A DNA stretch of 41,825 nt from Rufibacter hautae (GCF_008271695.1 NZ_VKKY01000005.1:1-41825), one strand, 5' to 3'. Positions 15,215 to 22,517 are shown, counted from the first letter of the stretch. Program-made: numbers and translations. The notes: generated from the letters alone by a model not told the origin.

Positions 15215-15248
15215 CAAATGTATGACATATGTCTCAAAAATGAGACAT
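15215..15248 (-). promoter_or_regulatory. promoter and operator of the TetR operon
   Basis: TACATTTG on the minus strand (15215-15222) fits the TAnnTTTG -7 box. Just upstream, ATGTCTCA-AAAA-TGAGACAT (15229-15248) is a perfect dyad of the size bound by TetR dimers. Confidence 0.65.
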
Positions 15249-15714
15249 GAGTAGTGGTTTTTCTAGCTCGAAGTATTCTCAACAAATCGAGTGCTGCCAG
15301 ATTCTGGGAATCAGCTACCACATTATAGACGTTCTGGAAAACAGGGGAGGAACCCATAAGGCGGTAAGCCAAACGATGTTAAAATGGAATAACGCTTTCA
15401 TCAAAGTGGTGGCTAGCCCATCTGCTGAGACTGCTTTCGCTTCAAATTAACCCTTGCTTCAACTATTCTGCCTGCTGCTTGTCTGACGAGGTTCTGCCGC
15501 GTACTTTCGCTTCAGTTCCAGCAAAAGCTTATAAGTGTTTAAGCAGTTTATCGGGGTTTGAGCAGGGTGGCTGGTCCGTCTATGTGTGTCCCTCAAGTCT
15601 AACCTGTGACGTAGGGTCTTGATTCGCATCGGGGATATCGCTTAGTTTGGAAAATGCGCAAGGCCATCGGCCGAGGCATAAATTTTATGCAAAGCGTTAG
15701 GCAACGGGCTTCTT
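15249..15714. other. 466-base non-coding region with attC-like end
   Basis: A short open frame on the plus strand (15247-15450) has no supporting features. GTCTAAC at about 15597-15603 and GTTAGGC at about 15695-15701 fit the outer core boxes RYYYAAC and GTTRRRY of integron attC sites, with a 7-bp hairpin (GCATAAA/TTTATGC) just inside the right box. Confidence 0.4.
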
Positions 15715-16071
15715 CTACTTTAGTTTCTTGTGATTTTCACCCCATCTCTCAAGTTGCTTGATGATCGGACTCAGTTCGTAACCGATTGGGGTTAGTTCGT
15801 ACTCCACCCGGGGCGGAACCTCTGCGTAGACCGTCCGCCGCACGATCTTGTTTGTTTCCAGTTTCCGCAGGTGCAACGCAAGCATCCTTTCGGTTATGTT
15901 GGGCAGAAGCCTTTTCAACTCCCCAAACCTTAGTTTTCCGTTTATCAGGCAGGAACATATGACCAAGGCCCATTGCCCGCCGATAATATGGGCAGCATAG
16001 GCCTCCGGACATTCCTCGGCTAAAGCCTGCTTGTTGGCAAAGTTGGTAGACGTCTCCTTGATTTTTGACAT
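15715..16071 (-). CDS. HxlR-family transcriptional regulator
   Basis: A 118-residue winged-helix protein. ECPEAYAAHIIGGQWALVI is the HxlR opening (normally C-P-x2-x-x-x-IGGKW). RFGELKRLLPNITERMLALHLRKLE is the recognition region and YELTPIGYELSPIIKQLERWG the C-terminal dimer part. HxlR proteins respond to reactive electrophiles, quinones or oxidants, often through the N-terminal cysteine (here C20). It is divergent from a NAD(P)H oxidoreductase gene with 98 bases between the starts, a classic regulator-target pair. Confidence 0.93.
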   Translation of the reverse strand: MSKIKETSTNFANKQALAEECPEAYAAHIIGGQWALVICSCLINGKLRFGELKRLLPNITERMLALHLRKLETNKIVRRTVYAEVPPRVEYELTPIGYELSPIIKQLERWGENHKKLK

Positions 16072-16169
16072 TACTTACATTTTTTATAGTACCCCACAAT
16101 CGGCTGGTAATATACAACGCCTGACACAAGCCCCTTACTTTGCATCAGTGCTTTAGAGGCTTTGATGAA

Positions 16170-16700
16170 ATGAAAACATTGGTGATTGTAGTCCATCCCG
16201 ACATGGACAATTCGCTCATCAACAAGAGGTGGGTCGAGGAACTGGGTAAATTCCCCGATAAGTATGTCGTCCATCAGTTATACGGGGTGTATGCTGACGG
16301 AAAACTCGATGTGCCGGCGGAACAGAAACTGGTTGAACAATATAACAAGATCGTATTCCAGTTTCCCTTCTACTGGTTCAACTGCCCTCCGCTTCTTAAA
16401 AAATGGTTGGATGAGGTATTGACCTACGGGTGGGCCTTTGGCAGTGAAAGCGGTTACAGGGCTTCGGGGAAGAAAATCGCCCTGGCCATTTCACTGGGGG
16501 CTGATGAAAACGAATACCGTCCATCCGAAAAATACAAATACACCCTGGAAGAGCTAACCAGGCCTTTTGAGCTTTCCTTCGAATACGTAAGAGCGGACTA
16601 CCGTCCACCTTTTGCGTACTACGGGATCGGGGTGAATGCTTCGAGCGAATGGATTGAAAGAAGTGTTCCGCTCTACCTGGATTTTCTGGACGCTCTATAA
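16170..16700 (+). CDS. NAD(P)H dehydrogenase (quinone), flavodoxin-like fold
   Basis: A 176-residue flavoprotein of the Flavodoxin_2 / modulator-of-drug-activity group. KTLVIVVHPDMDNSLINKRW is the FMN-binding opening. FQFPFYWFNCPPLLKKWLDEVLTYGWAFG is the family signature around the flavin. KKIALAISLGADENEY follows. It should carry out two-electron reduction of quinones, protecting against redox cycling. I chose ATG 16170; an upstream ATG in frame adds ten residues unlike the family. It is divergent from HxlR, which probably represses it until electrophile stress. Confidence 0.9.
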   Translation: MKTLVIVVHPDMDNSLINKRWVEELGKFPDKYVVHQLYGVYADGKLDVPAEQKLVEQYNKIVFQFPFYWFNCPPLLKKWLDEVLTYGWAFGSESGYRASGKKIALAISLGADENEYRPSEKYKYTLEELTRPFELSFEYVRADYRPPFAYYGIGVNASSEWIERSVPLYLDFLDAL

Positions 16701-16733
16701 AGATTCAGTGTAAAATACTTCCGTTGGTCTGGT

Positions 16734-16787
16734 GCCTAACGTCTCTGCCAGAAAGCGTCCTAATGCTTTCTGGCTTCTGCTGGCAGA
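16734..16787. other. nested stem-loop between oxidoreductase and DUF4269 genes
   Basis: GCCTAAC (16734-16740) is followed by TCTGCCA (16743-16749), which pairs with TGGCAGA (16781-16787). An alternative inner stem is GCCAGAAAGC/GCTTTCTGGC (16747-16756/16765-16774). It may be a bidirectional terminator for the two convergent genes. The leading box also fits the attC core RYYYAAC, but no GTTRRRY partner is seen. Confidence 0.5.
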
Positions 16788-16795
16788 TAGGGCTT

Positions 16796-17320
16796 TCATT
16801 TTTCCTCGTATTTCAGAAGCTCCAGATACGGGTCTCCCTTCAATCCTAAAGCATGGGCAAAGGCCGGTTCCGTTTTGAGTCCCTGACCCTTGAGTTCCCT
16901 GATGGTTTGCCTGAACTGGTTTCCCTTGGAAAGCAGGAGATGGTACTCTACTGCCATGTGTCTGTAGGCATACTGCTCTTGCGAAGGTTTATTCTGGCCG
17001 AATATCTCGATCTCAAAGCTTTCAACCATAAAATTAGCGATTACGGTACGTTGATCCTGAACCATTTTGTCAATTAACTGAAAGCCTTTATAACCAGAGA
17101 AATATTTGAACAGACTAACCTTGAATTGATCGGCATGTTCCCAGTAACAGATAATGTCCAAATCACTGTTTGCTATATCAATGTCTATCGGAATTGTCCC
17201 TGCCAATATGGGAGAATAAGGTTGTAGGTATTCCATTATTGAATATCGGGTGAGCACATGATATGCTTCCTGTTGCCTGGGAGTACCGCTCTTCAAATAT
17301 TCAATAGTAGTGAAGTCCAT
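16796..17320 (-). CDS. DUF4269 family protein (nucleotidyltransferase-like)
   Basis: A 174-residue protein of DUF4269. The segment LAGTIPIDIDIANSDLDIICYW resembles the G-T-x-P(7)-S-D-x-D pattern of minimal nucleotidyltransferases, with D-x-D near residues 54-56. The rest is helical with a C-terminal FAHALGLKGDPYLELLKYE motif seen in the family. The substrate is unknown. The start at ATG 17320 (MDFTTIEYL) fits the family; the longer frame adds only eight residues. The gene is flanked on both sides by stem-loops, like a gene cassette. Confidence 0.85.
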   Translation of the reverse strand: MDFTTIEYLKSGTPRQQEAYHVLTRYSIMEYLQPYSPILAGTIPIDIDIANSDLDIICYWEHADQFKVSLFKYFSGYKGFQLIDKMVQDQRTVIANFMVESFEIEIFGQNKPSQEQYAYRHMAVEYHLLLSKGNQFRQTIRELKGQGLKTEPAFAHALGLKGDPYLELLKYEEK

Positions 17321-17341
17321 TCTTTTGTTTTTCCTTTCTGC

Positions 17342-17411
17342 CAACGTCCTCGTGCATAAGCCATGCTAAGGCCAACCGCCTTGCACGCCTCATGCACGAG
17401 GGCGTTAGTTT
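17342..17411. other. attC-like long stem element
   Basis: AACGTCCTCGTGCAT near 17344-17358 pairs with ATGCACGAGGGCGTT near 17393-17408, one mismatch, with an inner region that can fold further. The pattern AAC...GTTAG at the outer ends resembles integron attC sites. It follows the start of DUF4269 directly. There is no integrase gene on the plasmid. Confidence 0.45.
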
Positions 17412-17503
17412 TTTATTCATTAAAGACCTAGACTGGTATTCTTGTCTCTTTGGAATAAAATATATTCATGTAGCAGAAGATGCTGAAAAAAGGCAATGGC
17501 CAC

Positions 17504-17974
17504 CTACTTCCGAATAAATGTCCATTTCCTTAATCCGCGGTGAGTGGTCCTGAGTTCATCATCCCAAATCAGATGTTCCTCTGTTAGTTTCAACGAGTCG
17601 GCAGAGACTTCTTCTATTGTGAATCTCATCTCACCTCCCGGGGTGTCATGGGTGACTTCCTTCCAATCTACTTTAAGATATTTACCACCCTCGATCTTCC
17701 AGGAGCCTGCATGCAAATAATTATAAGGGTTGCACTTTGCATCTTCTATGAAGCTGAAATATCCAGTGTCTTTAAAACTCCAGTTTTTATAATAACCACA
17801 CTCATTTAAAGTACTGGTGCTTCTGAATTTTGCCGGGTCAGTGACTTTGATTGAGTGGACCTGCCAGTCATTGGATAGGGCAACTTTCATTTTCATCAGC
17901 CTTTCCTCCTCCCTGTCTTCTTTGCATCCAAAAAACACAGTGATTATAAGAAATAACAACAAGAGGTTTTTCAT
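17504..17974 (-). CDS. lipocalin-like lipoprotein
   Basis: A 156-residue protein with a lipoprotein signal: MKNLLLLFLIITVFFGC, lipidated Cys at 17. The mature part has alternating strands with conserved tryptophans (NDWQVHSI, GYYKNWSFKDTGYF, GSWKIEGGKYLKVDW, LRKWTFIRK), the layout of Bacteroidota lipocalin-like domains. It should be anchored in the outer or inner membrane facing the periplasm. The ligand is unknown. A -7 box is 92 bases upstream. Confidence 0.75.
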   Translation of the reverse strand: MKNLLLLFLIITVFFGCKEDREEERLMKMKVALSNDWQVHSIKVTDPAKFRSTSTLNECGYYKNWSFKDTGYFSFIEDAKCNPYNYLHAGSWKIEGGKYLKVDWKEVTHDTPGGEMRFTIEEVSADSLKLTEEHLIWDDELRTTHRGLRKWTFIRK

Positions 17975-18065
17975 GATTTTTAGCTTATAAAGCTATATAA
18001 GGAATATTAAAATTGATGCTAACTACTGGATAAACGGAACTACTACGTTCGTAGAAGTAGTGTTA

Positions 18066-18073
18066 CAAAGGTA
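18066..18073 (-). promoter_or_regulatory. -7 box upstream of the lipoprotein gene
   Basis: TACCTTTG on the minus strand matches TAnnTTTG; no clear -33 TTTG at the right distance. It would give a leader of about 85 bases. Confidence 0.4.
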
Positions 18074-18103
18074 AAAGGCGGAGCCAAAACTCCGAGAAGC
18101 GCA

Positions 18104-18309
18104 TAAAAAAAGAACCGCACATCTCCGAAAGGTGGTGTGCGGTTGAACAGGGTGATCCTAATTCCCCTCAGAGCGCGAGCGGGTAAGGGGCAAACTAAAA
18201 CTGTAATGAAAACGGTAAGCTACTACTAGATCATACCCGGGGGCTTGCGCCAGGTTTCAAAGGTGTCTGATATGCTGTGTTTAAACCCGGTAATCAGGTG
18301 TTTTCCGGT
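18104..18309 (-). ncRNA. candidate structured small RNA, copy 1
   Basis: A ~200-base unit present again at 18730-18929. Read on the minus strand both copies share: an opening stem around GGTTTAAACAC...AAACC; a block GTTTTCAT with flanking ACCG; a stem starting CCCCTTA and closing with GGGG around a GC-rich core; and a final stem CCGCACA...TGTGCGG followed by TTCTTTTTTT. Loops differ between copies while stems keep pairing. This is the look of a stand-alone RNA with its own intrinsic terminator. No known RNA family is recognised. Confidence 0.5.
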
Positions 18310-18410
18310 GAAGGATGGTATTATATATTATCGTTATAACTTCTTATAAATCAAATGCATTCGGTAAAAATACGTATATAGCGCCTAGTACAAGTACTAA
18401 TGGCGGAAGA

Positions 18411-18701
18411 GTGGAGGATATTGTCCTGAGTGTGATCTATGCCCTGGTGCCGATGCTGGAGACGCCCCACGGTTCCCCGGTGCAGGCCGACGAGGTGCGG
18501 ACCACCCTCAACGTGAGCGCGGAGGAACTGGCTCCCCACCTGCAGTCTCTTCAAGAGGGAAAACTCATCGATGTCTCCAGCTGCCGGGACTGCGTGTCCT
18601 TGACCCATAGCGGGGTGCTGCGGGTGGAGTGGCTGTGCCGCCAGCCCTTTGACTCCAGGTCCAGCCCTCGGCTGCCTGACTTGGGTAAGCCATCCGCCTA
18701 G
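18411..18701 (+). CDS. small winged-helix-like hypothetical protein
   Basis: From the GTG at 18411 the frame gives 96 residues starting VEDIVLSVIYALVPMLETPHG. The sequence then reads ADEVRTTLNVSAEELAPHLQSLQEGKLIDV, helix-turn-helix-wing in style, with LTHSGVLRVEWL after it. This resembles a winged-helix DNA-binding domain but no family is recognised. The frame is open further upstream to 18315, in AT-rich DNA unlike coding sequence. It is bracketed by the two copies of the candidate small RNA. Confidence 0.5.
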   Translation: MEDIVLSVIYALVPMLETPHGSPVQADEVRTTLNVSAEELAPHLQSLQEGKLIDVSSCRDCVSLTHSGVLRVEWLCRQPFDSRSSPRLPDLGKPSA

Positions 18702-18729
18702 TGGCCCGGAGCCGCCAAGGGCAGGCCGC

Positions 18730-18929
18730 AAAAGAAAACCGCACACCTTTTGGGGATGTGCGGCTATGAGCGATACTGATTCCCCCCAGAGCGCAAGCGG
18801 ATAAGGGGCTTAAACCTGTTATGAAAACGGTAAACTAGGCTACTAGGTCATACCCTTGGGCGTAGTGGAGGTTTCAGGGATGCCTGATATTCCGTGTTTA
18901 AACCTGATAATTAAGTATTTACCTGGATA
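18730..18929 (-). ncRNA. candidate structured small RNA, copy 2
   Basis: Second copy of the unit at 18104-18309. On the minus strand it ends with CCGCACATCCCC-AAAA-GGTGTGCGG then TTTTCTTTT, an intrinsic terminator. It starts 35 bases after the stop of the helical protein at 18964, so it could also be that gene's 3' untranslated region. Shared blocks with copy 1 include GTTTAAACAC, TTTCAT and the CCCCTTA stem. Confidence 0.5.
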
Positions 18930-18963
18930 TTCGGTGAGAAACCAGGCTGGTACCGGGCATGCG

Positions 18964-19326
18964 TTACCTGTTTCTCTGCCCCATGCTCTCCAGGAATAAA
19001 TGCAGGCTGGTTTGCGCTTTCTGTATGGCTTCGGCAGCCTTGAGCCTCCTGCCTAATATCATGGCTTCCAGCATGGCTATCTGGGCAGCGATGAGTGCAG
19101 GTTGGTCCCTCATCATTGTTTCCAAGAGGTCCAATGCATGCTGCGCCTCTCTGACCAGTTTTATTACCTGCATGCAGGTTTCTGCCTCTAAATGGGGTAA
19201 CCTTGTGTTTGGGGCCAACAATGTCAGCTTGTCGTTTACCTCCGCTAACCATGACAGCAATGTGTGGGTGGCGTTTCTCTGCTCCATCTCCTTGCGTACG
19301 GGTGAAACGGTGAAAATGGTGGCCAT
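18964..19326 (-). CDS. small all-helical hypothetical protein
   Basis: A 120-residue protein from ATG 19326 (a GTG four codons earlier is possible). It is predicted helical throughout: VRKEMEQRN, HTLLSWLAEVNDKLTLLA, MQVIKLVREAQHALDLLETMM, IAAQIAMLEAMILGRRLKAAEAIQKA and TSLHLFLESMGQR. No family is recognised. A paralogue, broken by a frameshift, lies at 20798-21135, sharing the pattern LLAP, then AQIA-LEA-IL and LH-FLESMG. Two copies on one plasmid suggest selection or a mobile origin. Function unknown. Confidence 0.65.
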   Translation of the reverse strand: MATIFTVSPVRKEMEQRNATHTLLSWLAEVNDKLTLLAPNTRLPHLEAETCMQVIKLVREAQHALDLLETMMRDQPALIAAQIAMLEAMILGRRLKAAEAIQKAQTSLHLFLESMGQRNR

Positions 19327-19767
19327 GGGAGAAATCACAGCGCACTAGGTGAGGAGGCATAGCCGGGCGCAGGCGGAAAGGGCAAATGCTCCGGAGCAGC
19401 GCTTGGGGAAGTAGCATGGACTTGTTTCCAGTAGGCTGCTCTGCTTTGTATTTGGGTTCCTTTCCCGAAAGGTCGAAATGGTACGAGAATGCACCGATTT
19501 GCAGGTGGAATCACGTGAATTGCACCTGTTTTGAACGACAATCTTGCCTCTATAAAGCGAAAGTGGTACAGATCTGCACCACTTTGAGCCCCTTTTTTCT
19601 CAATAATTTTTATGTAGAATACTGAATATCAGCTAGTAAAGTGAAGATAACCTTTTAACGGGTGTGAAACCACACCCCACACCACGTCCCGCGCTGCGGA
19701 CCGGGTGCAATTGCACCTAGTCCGCAGCCGGTATATGAGCGGGATGCTCGAGTGTTTTCCGCCTGGC
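19327..19767. other. 440-base intergenic region with repeated dyads
   Basis: No gene is supported. AAATGGTACGAGAATGCACC near 19469-19488 and AAAGTGGTACAGATCTGCAC near 19559-19578 are versions of one imperfect dyad; the second has arms AAAGTGGT/ACCACTTT. CAGGTG...CACCTG and GGTGCAATTGCACC nearby carry the same TGCACC core. They could be operators for the helical-protein gene. Confidence 0.5.
19660..19728. repeat. structured repeat element, copy B, with long palindrome
   Basis: GGGTGTG-AAAC-CACACCC (19660-19677) begins the element. The 26-base block shared exactly with copy A follows at 19672-19697. A 36-base palindrome at 19693-19728 (GCTGCGGAC...GTCCGCAGC around GGTGCAATTGCACC) follows with two mismatched base pairs. 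Copy A lacks the last palindrome. Confidence 0.8.
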
Positions 19768-20322
19768 CTATGCCTCCGGCACGGTAGCTTGCCGATCTTG
19801 GAATTCCTTTTCGCTTATCAGGTTCTCTGCCGTAAAGCCTTTGTCTCGGCCTAAGGCATACGCCTTGTTCTCCCCGGCGCCGCGCTGCAGAGCTTTGGCC
19901 ACCGCCTGCGGGAAGGACAGCGGCTTCTCCCCGGCATGGAGCAGGGAAGGGACTTCCGGGTAGTGGAACAAGACCTGCCCGCCGTGGCTGTGGTCATAGT
20001 ATTCCTGGGCCGTACCGAACCGGTTCCCGTAGCGGCCCTGGTCGGCGCAGGCCTGGTCCAACACCAAAGGGACGAGCCGGCCGTCACGGAGGTAGAAGCC
20101 CAGGGTGAGGGTATACCGCTGTCCCCCGTGGGAGAGGCTGCCGACCGTTAGGTGGCTCACCTTCTGCCATTGGTACTCCTGGTGGGGGGTGGGCACCAGC
20201 CTGCTCGCCTGGTGGCGGGTGGAGAAAAGGACGAACAGGTCCTGGCAGGGAACGGTGGACTCCACGGTGAGGTCCACCGCCAGCTCCTCTTCTGTGTCTA
20301 AATCCTGAAGGTAGATCAGCAT
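19768..20322 (-). CDS. hypothetical protein divergent from an XRE regulator
   Basis: A 184-residue protein starting MLIYLQDLDTEEELAVDLTV at ATG 20322. It is strand-rich with polar loops (GGQRYTLTLGFYLRDGRLVPLVL, GGQVLFHYPEV) and an acidic start. No signal peptide and no recognised family. Codon use looks coding throughout. It is divergent from a C-protein-like XRE regulator whose operator-like boxes lie between the two genes (20409-20465), so it is probably under that regulator's control. A restriction-type partner was considered because of the C-protein-like regulator, but no catalytic motif is visible. Confidence 0.65.
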   Translation of the reverse strand: MLIYLQDLDTEEELAVDLTVESTVPCQDLFVLFSTRHQASRLVPTPHQEYQWQKVSHLTVGSLSHGGQRYTLTLGFYLRDGRLVPLVLDQACADQGRYGNRFGTAQEYYDHSHGGQVLFHYPEVPSLLHAGEKPLSFPQAVAKALQRGAGENKAYALGRDKGFTAENLISEKEFQDRQATVPEA

Positions 20323-20408
20323 GTCGTTATGGTTTGGTGAAAGGGTTCTCGCCGCCGTACTGGGAGCACCATGTCTCAGGAAGCAGCTCGCCAAAGATAC
20401 AAAATGCA

Positions 20409-20418
20409 GACTATAGTC
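20409..20418. promoter_or_regulatory. C-box-like operator 1
   Basis: GACTATAGTC is a perfect 10-bp palindrome. It recurs as TACTATAGTC at 20456-20465, immediately before the XRE start. GACT-AGTC dyads are typical binding sites of restriction-controller (C) proteins. Confidence 0.6.
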
Positions 20419-20455
20419 CGTGGAGTAGCGCCCTTTATTTCGGCTCCTTTGTGCA

Positions 20456-20465
20456 TACTATAGTC
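20456..20465. promoter_or_regulatory. C-box-like operator 2
   Basis: TACTATAGTC, second copy of the operator, 47 bases from the first and only 4 bases before the ATG. This suggests a leaderless transcript and direct autoregulation of the XRE gene. Confidence 0.55.
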
Positions 20466-20469
20466 ACAA

Positions 20470-20712
20470 ATGGAGGAGAGGACGTTCGGCGCGGTCATGC
20501 AGGAGCTCAGGAAGGGGAAGGGGTTGAGCCAGGAGGAACTGGCCTTCCGTTCCGGGCTGGACCGCACCTACATCTCCCTACTGGAGCGGGGCCTCAGGGT
20601 ACCCACCATCGCCACCCTCTTCAAGGTAAGCGCTGCCCTGGACATCAGGCCAGAGGAGTTCATCGCCCGGATGAACGTGCAGTACCAAAACGAGAATCAC
20701 GGGGCCGCTTAA
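20470..20712 (+). CDS. XRE-family regulator, C-protein-like
   Basis: An 80-residue helix-turn-helix protein: TFGAVMQELRKGKGLSQEELAFRSGLDRTYISLLERGLRVPTIATLFKVSAALDI is a full XRE/Cro domain. Size and sequence resemble controller proteins of restriction systems. It starts 4 bases after a palindromic box that is repeated 47 bases upstream, the arrangement of an autoregulated, leaderless C gene. No restriction enzyme gene is adjacent; the divergent gene at 19768 is the likely second target. Confidence 0.88.
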   Translation: MEERTFGAVMQELRKGKGLSQEELAFRSGLDRTYISLLERGLRVPTIATLFKVSAALDIRPEEFIARMNVQYQNENHGAA

Positions 20713-20797
20713 ACCCGGCGGCATCGCCTTAAAAGGAATGGATTTAGCTTGAGGCCGCCGTGGCTTTTGCCCGAGGTACCGATTTCATCATTGTACC

Positions 20798-21135
20798 GTA
20801 CGAGAGGACATAGGGCAGAAGAACCCCACAGACATACCCCTGGGATATTTAGGAGAGATAAACCGCAAGTTGGCATTGCTGGCGCCCAAAGCGGGGCTAC
20901 GCAGCATCCAGGGAGAACCCTGCACCCGGATAGTGGGGCTGACCGGGGAGGCGCAGGAGGTTCTGAGCCTTCTAGAAGAGGAAAGGATGAGGGACAATCC
21001 TACGCTCATCACAGCACAGATAGCCCTCCTGGAGGCAACGATACTCGCCAAAAGCATGAAGGCAGGGAAGCCTTGGAGGCTGCCCGAGCCGGCCTCCATT
21101 CGTTTCTGGAAAGCATGGGGCACCAGCGCAGGTAG
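20798..21135 (+). pseudogene. frameshifted paralogue of the 18964 helical protein
   Basis: The frame from 20798 reads VREDIGQKN, GEINRKLALLAP and RDNPTLITAQIALLEATILAKSMKAG. The similarity to the intact protein then stops near 21060 and continues in the next frame as EALEAARAGLHSFLESMGHQRR, ending at 21135. A single frameshift therefore interrupts the gene. No in-frame ATG is seen before the similarity starts, so the 5' end may be lost too. Confidence 0.8.
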
Positions 21136-21224
21136 GCCACTATCTAGCGAGAATTGGCCAGGCAAACTACTGCTACGCCCATTGAAGTAACGTTGAAGAG
21201 GAAATTTACCGTCTGTTTCCCAAA

Positions 21225-21548
21225 TCAATAATCCAGGTTCAGGATTATCTCCAGGCTGGCGTGGGCAGGTCCACAGATATCCATTAAATTTCCTTTTCCG
21301 TTGACGGCAGGGATACCTCTTGCCATGTAAGCCTCCGCCTCCTCTAGGGCACGGTGGATATACTGCAGAGCCTGCTTGGTGGCCAGTTGCACGTGGGCCG
21401 AGTTGTCAGAGAATTGTAAGTGTTGGATGAAGTACAAAACTTTCTCGCACTGGTTCCTTATTTCATGGACGGCATCGGGGTTGCCTTGGGCATCACACTC
21501 AAGGTTGTCCAGGATTTCCTTTAAAGAGGAGAAGGTGTCGGTATTCAT
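21225..21548 (-). CDS. small helical hypothetical protein
   Basis: A 107-residue protein, mostly helical: DTFSSLKEILDNLE, VHEIRNQCEKVLYFIQHLQF, VQLATKQALQYIHRALEEAEAYM and HASLEIILNL. No family is recognised. It converges with the broken helical-protein gene and resembles it in size and style, though not detectably in sequence. No signal or membrane segment. Confidence 0.6.
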   Translation of the reverse strand: MNTDTFSSLKEILDNLECDAQGNPDAVHEIRNQCEKVLYFIQHLQFSDNSAHVQLATKQALQYIHRALEEAEAYMARGIPAVNGKGNLMDICGPAHASLEIILNLDY

Positions 21549-21881
21549 GGGTCCTTGGATTTGATTGCCGTAAGATGGTAAGTTGCCGTTATTGGGTAGT
21601 GCCTTCCGTAGGCAAGGCGTTGCTGCCCGTTCACTGGAGAGGTGAACTGCAATAACCGGTCCGCCTTTCCCCAGGCTTGGGGAGGTGATTAACTGGCGGA
21701 AGTCTCAAGCGTAGATACGCCATGGTTTCTTAAAAGATTGGTCTAAACCCTCACATCAGGCAGAACCTGCCGCCTATCCTTGTTTTCATCCAAAAAAGGA
21801 ACAAACCAACTGCTCTTTTACCGGGTAGCCGTGTTGGTGCCTCTTGAATTGAAAAAAAGAACGACGAAAGGCAGGAACTGC
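21549..21881. other. 330-base non-coding interval
   Basis: No gene seen. Next to the YceI stop, on the minus strand, a weak stem (AGGCA/TGCCT) is followed by TTCTTTTTTTC (about 21852-21862), a possible terminator for the YceI gene. Confidence 0.4.
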
Positions 21882-22517
21882 TTATTGCCTGCGGGCCGAA
21901 ACCTGAGGGTTATAGGTAAGGGCTATGGCAACCTTTAGGTCATTCCCTGCCTGTATCGCTCCCCCGATAAAGCTGGGCAGTAACATATAGAAATCAGAGA
22001 ACCTAAGTTCCTTGGTACCCCTTACGGCGATACTTCCGTCCGAAAGCACCTTCGCCACCAGATCAAGGGAGATGGTTTGGGTAACGCCTTTGATGGTAAG
22101 GCCCCCTGTGGCGTGAATGAGGTATTGATCGGTTTGCTGAGGCACTACCACGACGCTGTCCAGTACAAAGAGGATGTCAGGGAATTTTTCGGACCTGAGG
22201 GTTTGGTACGCCTTTCTATCCATGGCCCTCAGGCCGCTTTTCAAGCTTTCTGCCTTTAGAGAGAATCTAAATGAGGAAACAGAGAGTAATTGGTTTTCAC
22301 CGTTGAAGCCAAACAAACCTTGGCTTTCCGGTGCGGCGGAGGTCAAGCTCCACTCCTGCAAATCAGAGGTACCGGTCACTTTCACGGTTCCCCCGCCCTT
22401 GGTGGGGGTGCCGTACAAAGATTGGGCAACCAGACCCAAGGGAAAGGACCAAGCCGCCACAAAGGAACAAAGGAAAAGGGCGGTGGCAAGACGGTTGAAG
22501 AGATAGGGCGCTTTCAT
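21882..22517 (-). CDS. YceI-family periplasmic protein (1)
   Basis: A 211-residue YceI protein. A signal peptide is visible (LATALFLCSFVAAWSFPLGLVAQ). The YceI core reads VKVTGTSDLQEWSL, FRFSLKAESLKSGLRAMDRKAYQTLRSEKFPDILF, GGLTIKGVTQTISLDL and LRFSDFYMLLPSFIGGAIQAGNDLKV. YceI proteins are lipocalin-like barrels that bind a long isoprenoid or other lipid in the periplasm. The start is the ATG before the signal. An FNR-like box lies about 80 bases upstream (22591-22604) and a TATATTTA -7-like box at 22539-22546. It follows the other YceI genes on the same strand with a 178-base gap. Confidence 0.9.
   Translation of the reverse strand: MKAPYLFNRLATALFLCSFVAAWSFPLGLVAQSLYGTPTKGGGTVKVTGTSDLQEWSLTSAAPESQGLFGFNGENQLLSVSSFRFSLKAESLKSGLRAMDRKAYQTLRSEKFPDILFVLDSVVVVPQQTDQYLIHATGGLTIKGVTQTISLDLVAKVLSDGSIAVRGTKELRFSDFYMLLPSFIGGAIQAGNDLKVAIALTYNPQVSARRQ

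Noticed and set aside
15247..15450. 67-residue plus-strand frame
   Set aside because: Overlaps the TetR operator and antisense to the upstream extension of the TetR frame; no support.
18351..18746. 131-residue frame opposite the winged-helix gene
   Set aside because: Pro/Gly/His-rich antisense shadow in GC-rich DNA.
18104..18929. The 200-bp repeat read as an insertion sequence or MITE
   Set aside because: No terminal inverted repeats or target duplications were seen; both copies end in a terminator, which fits an RNA better.
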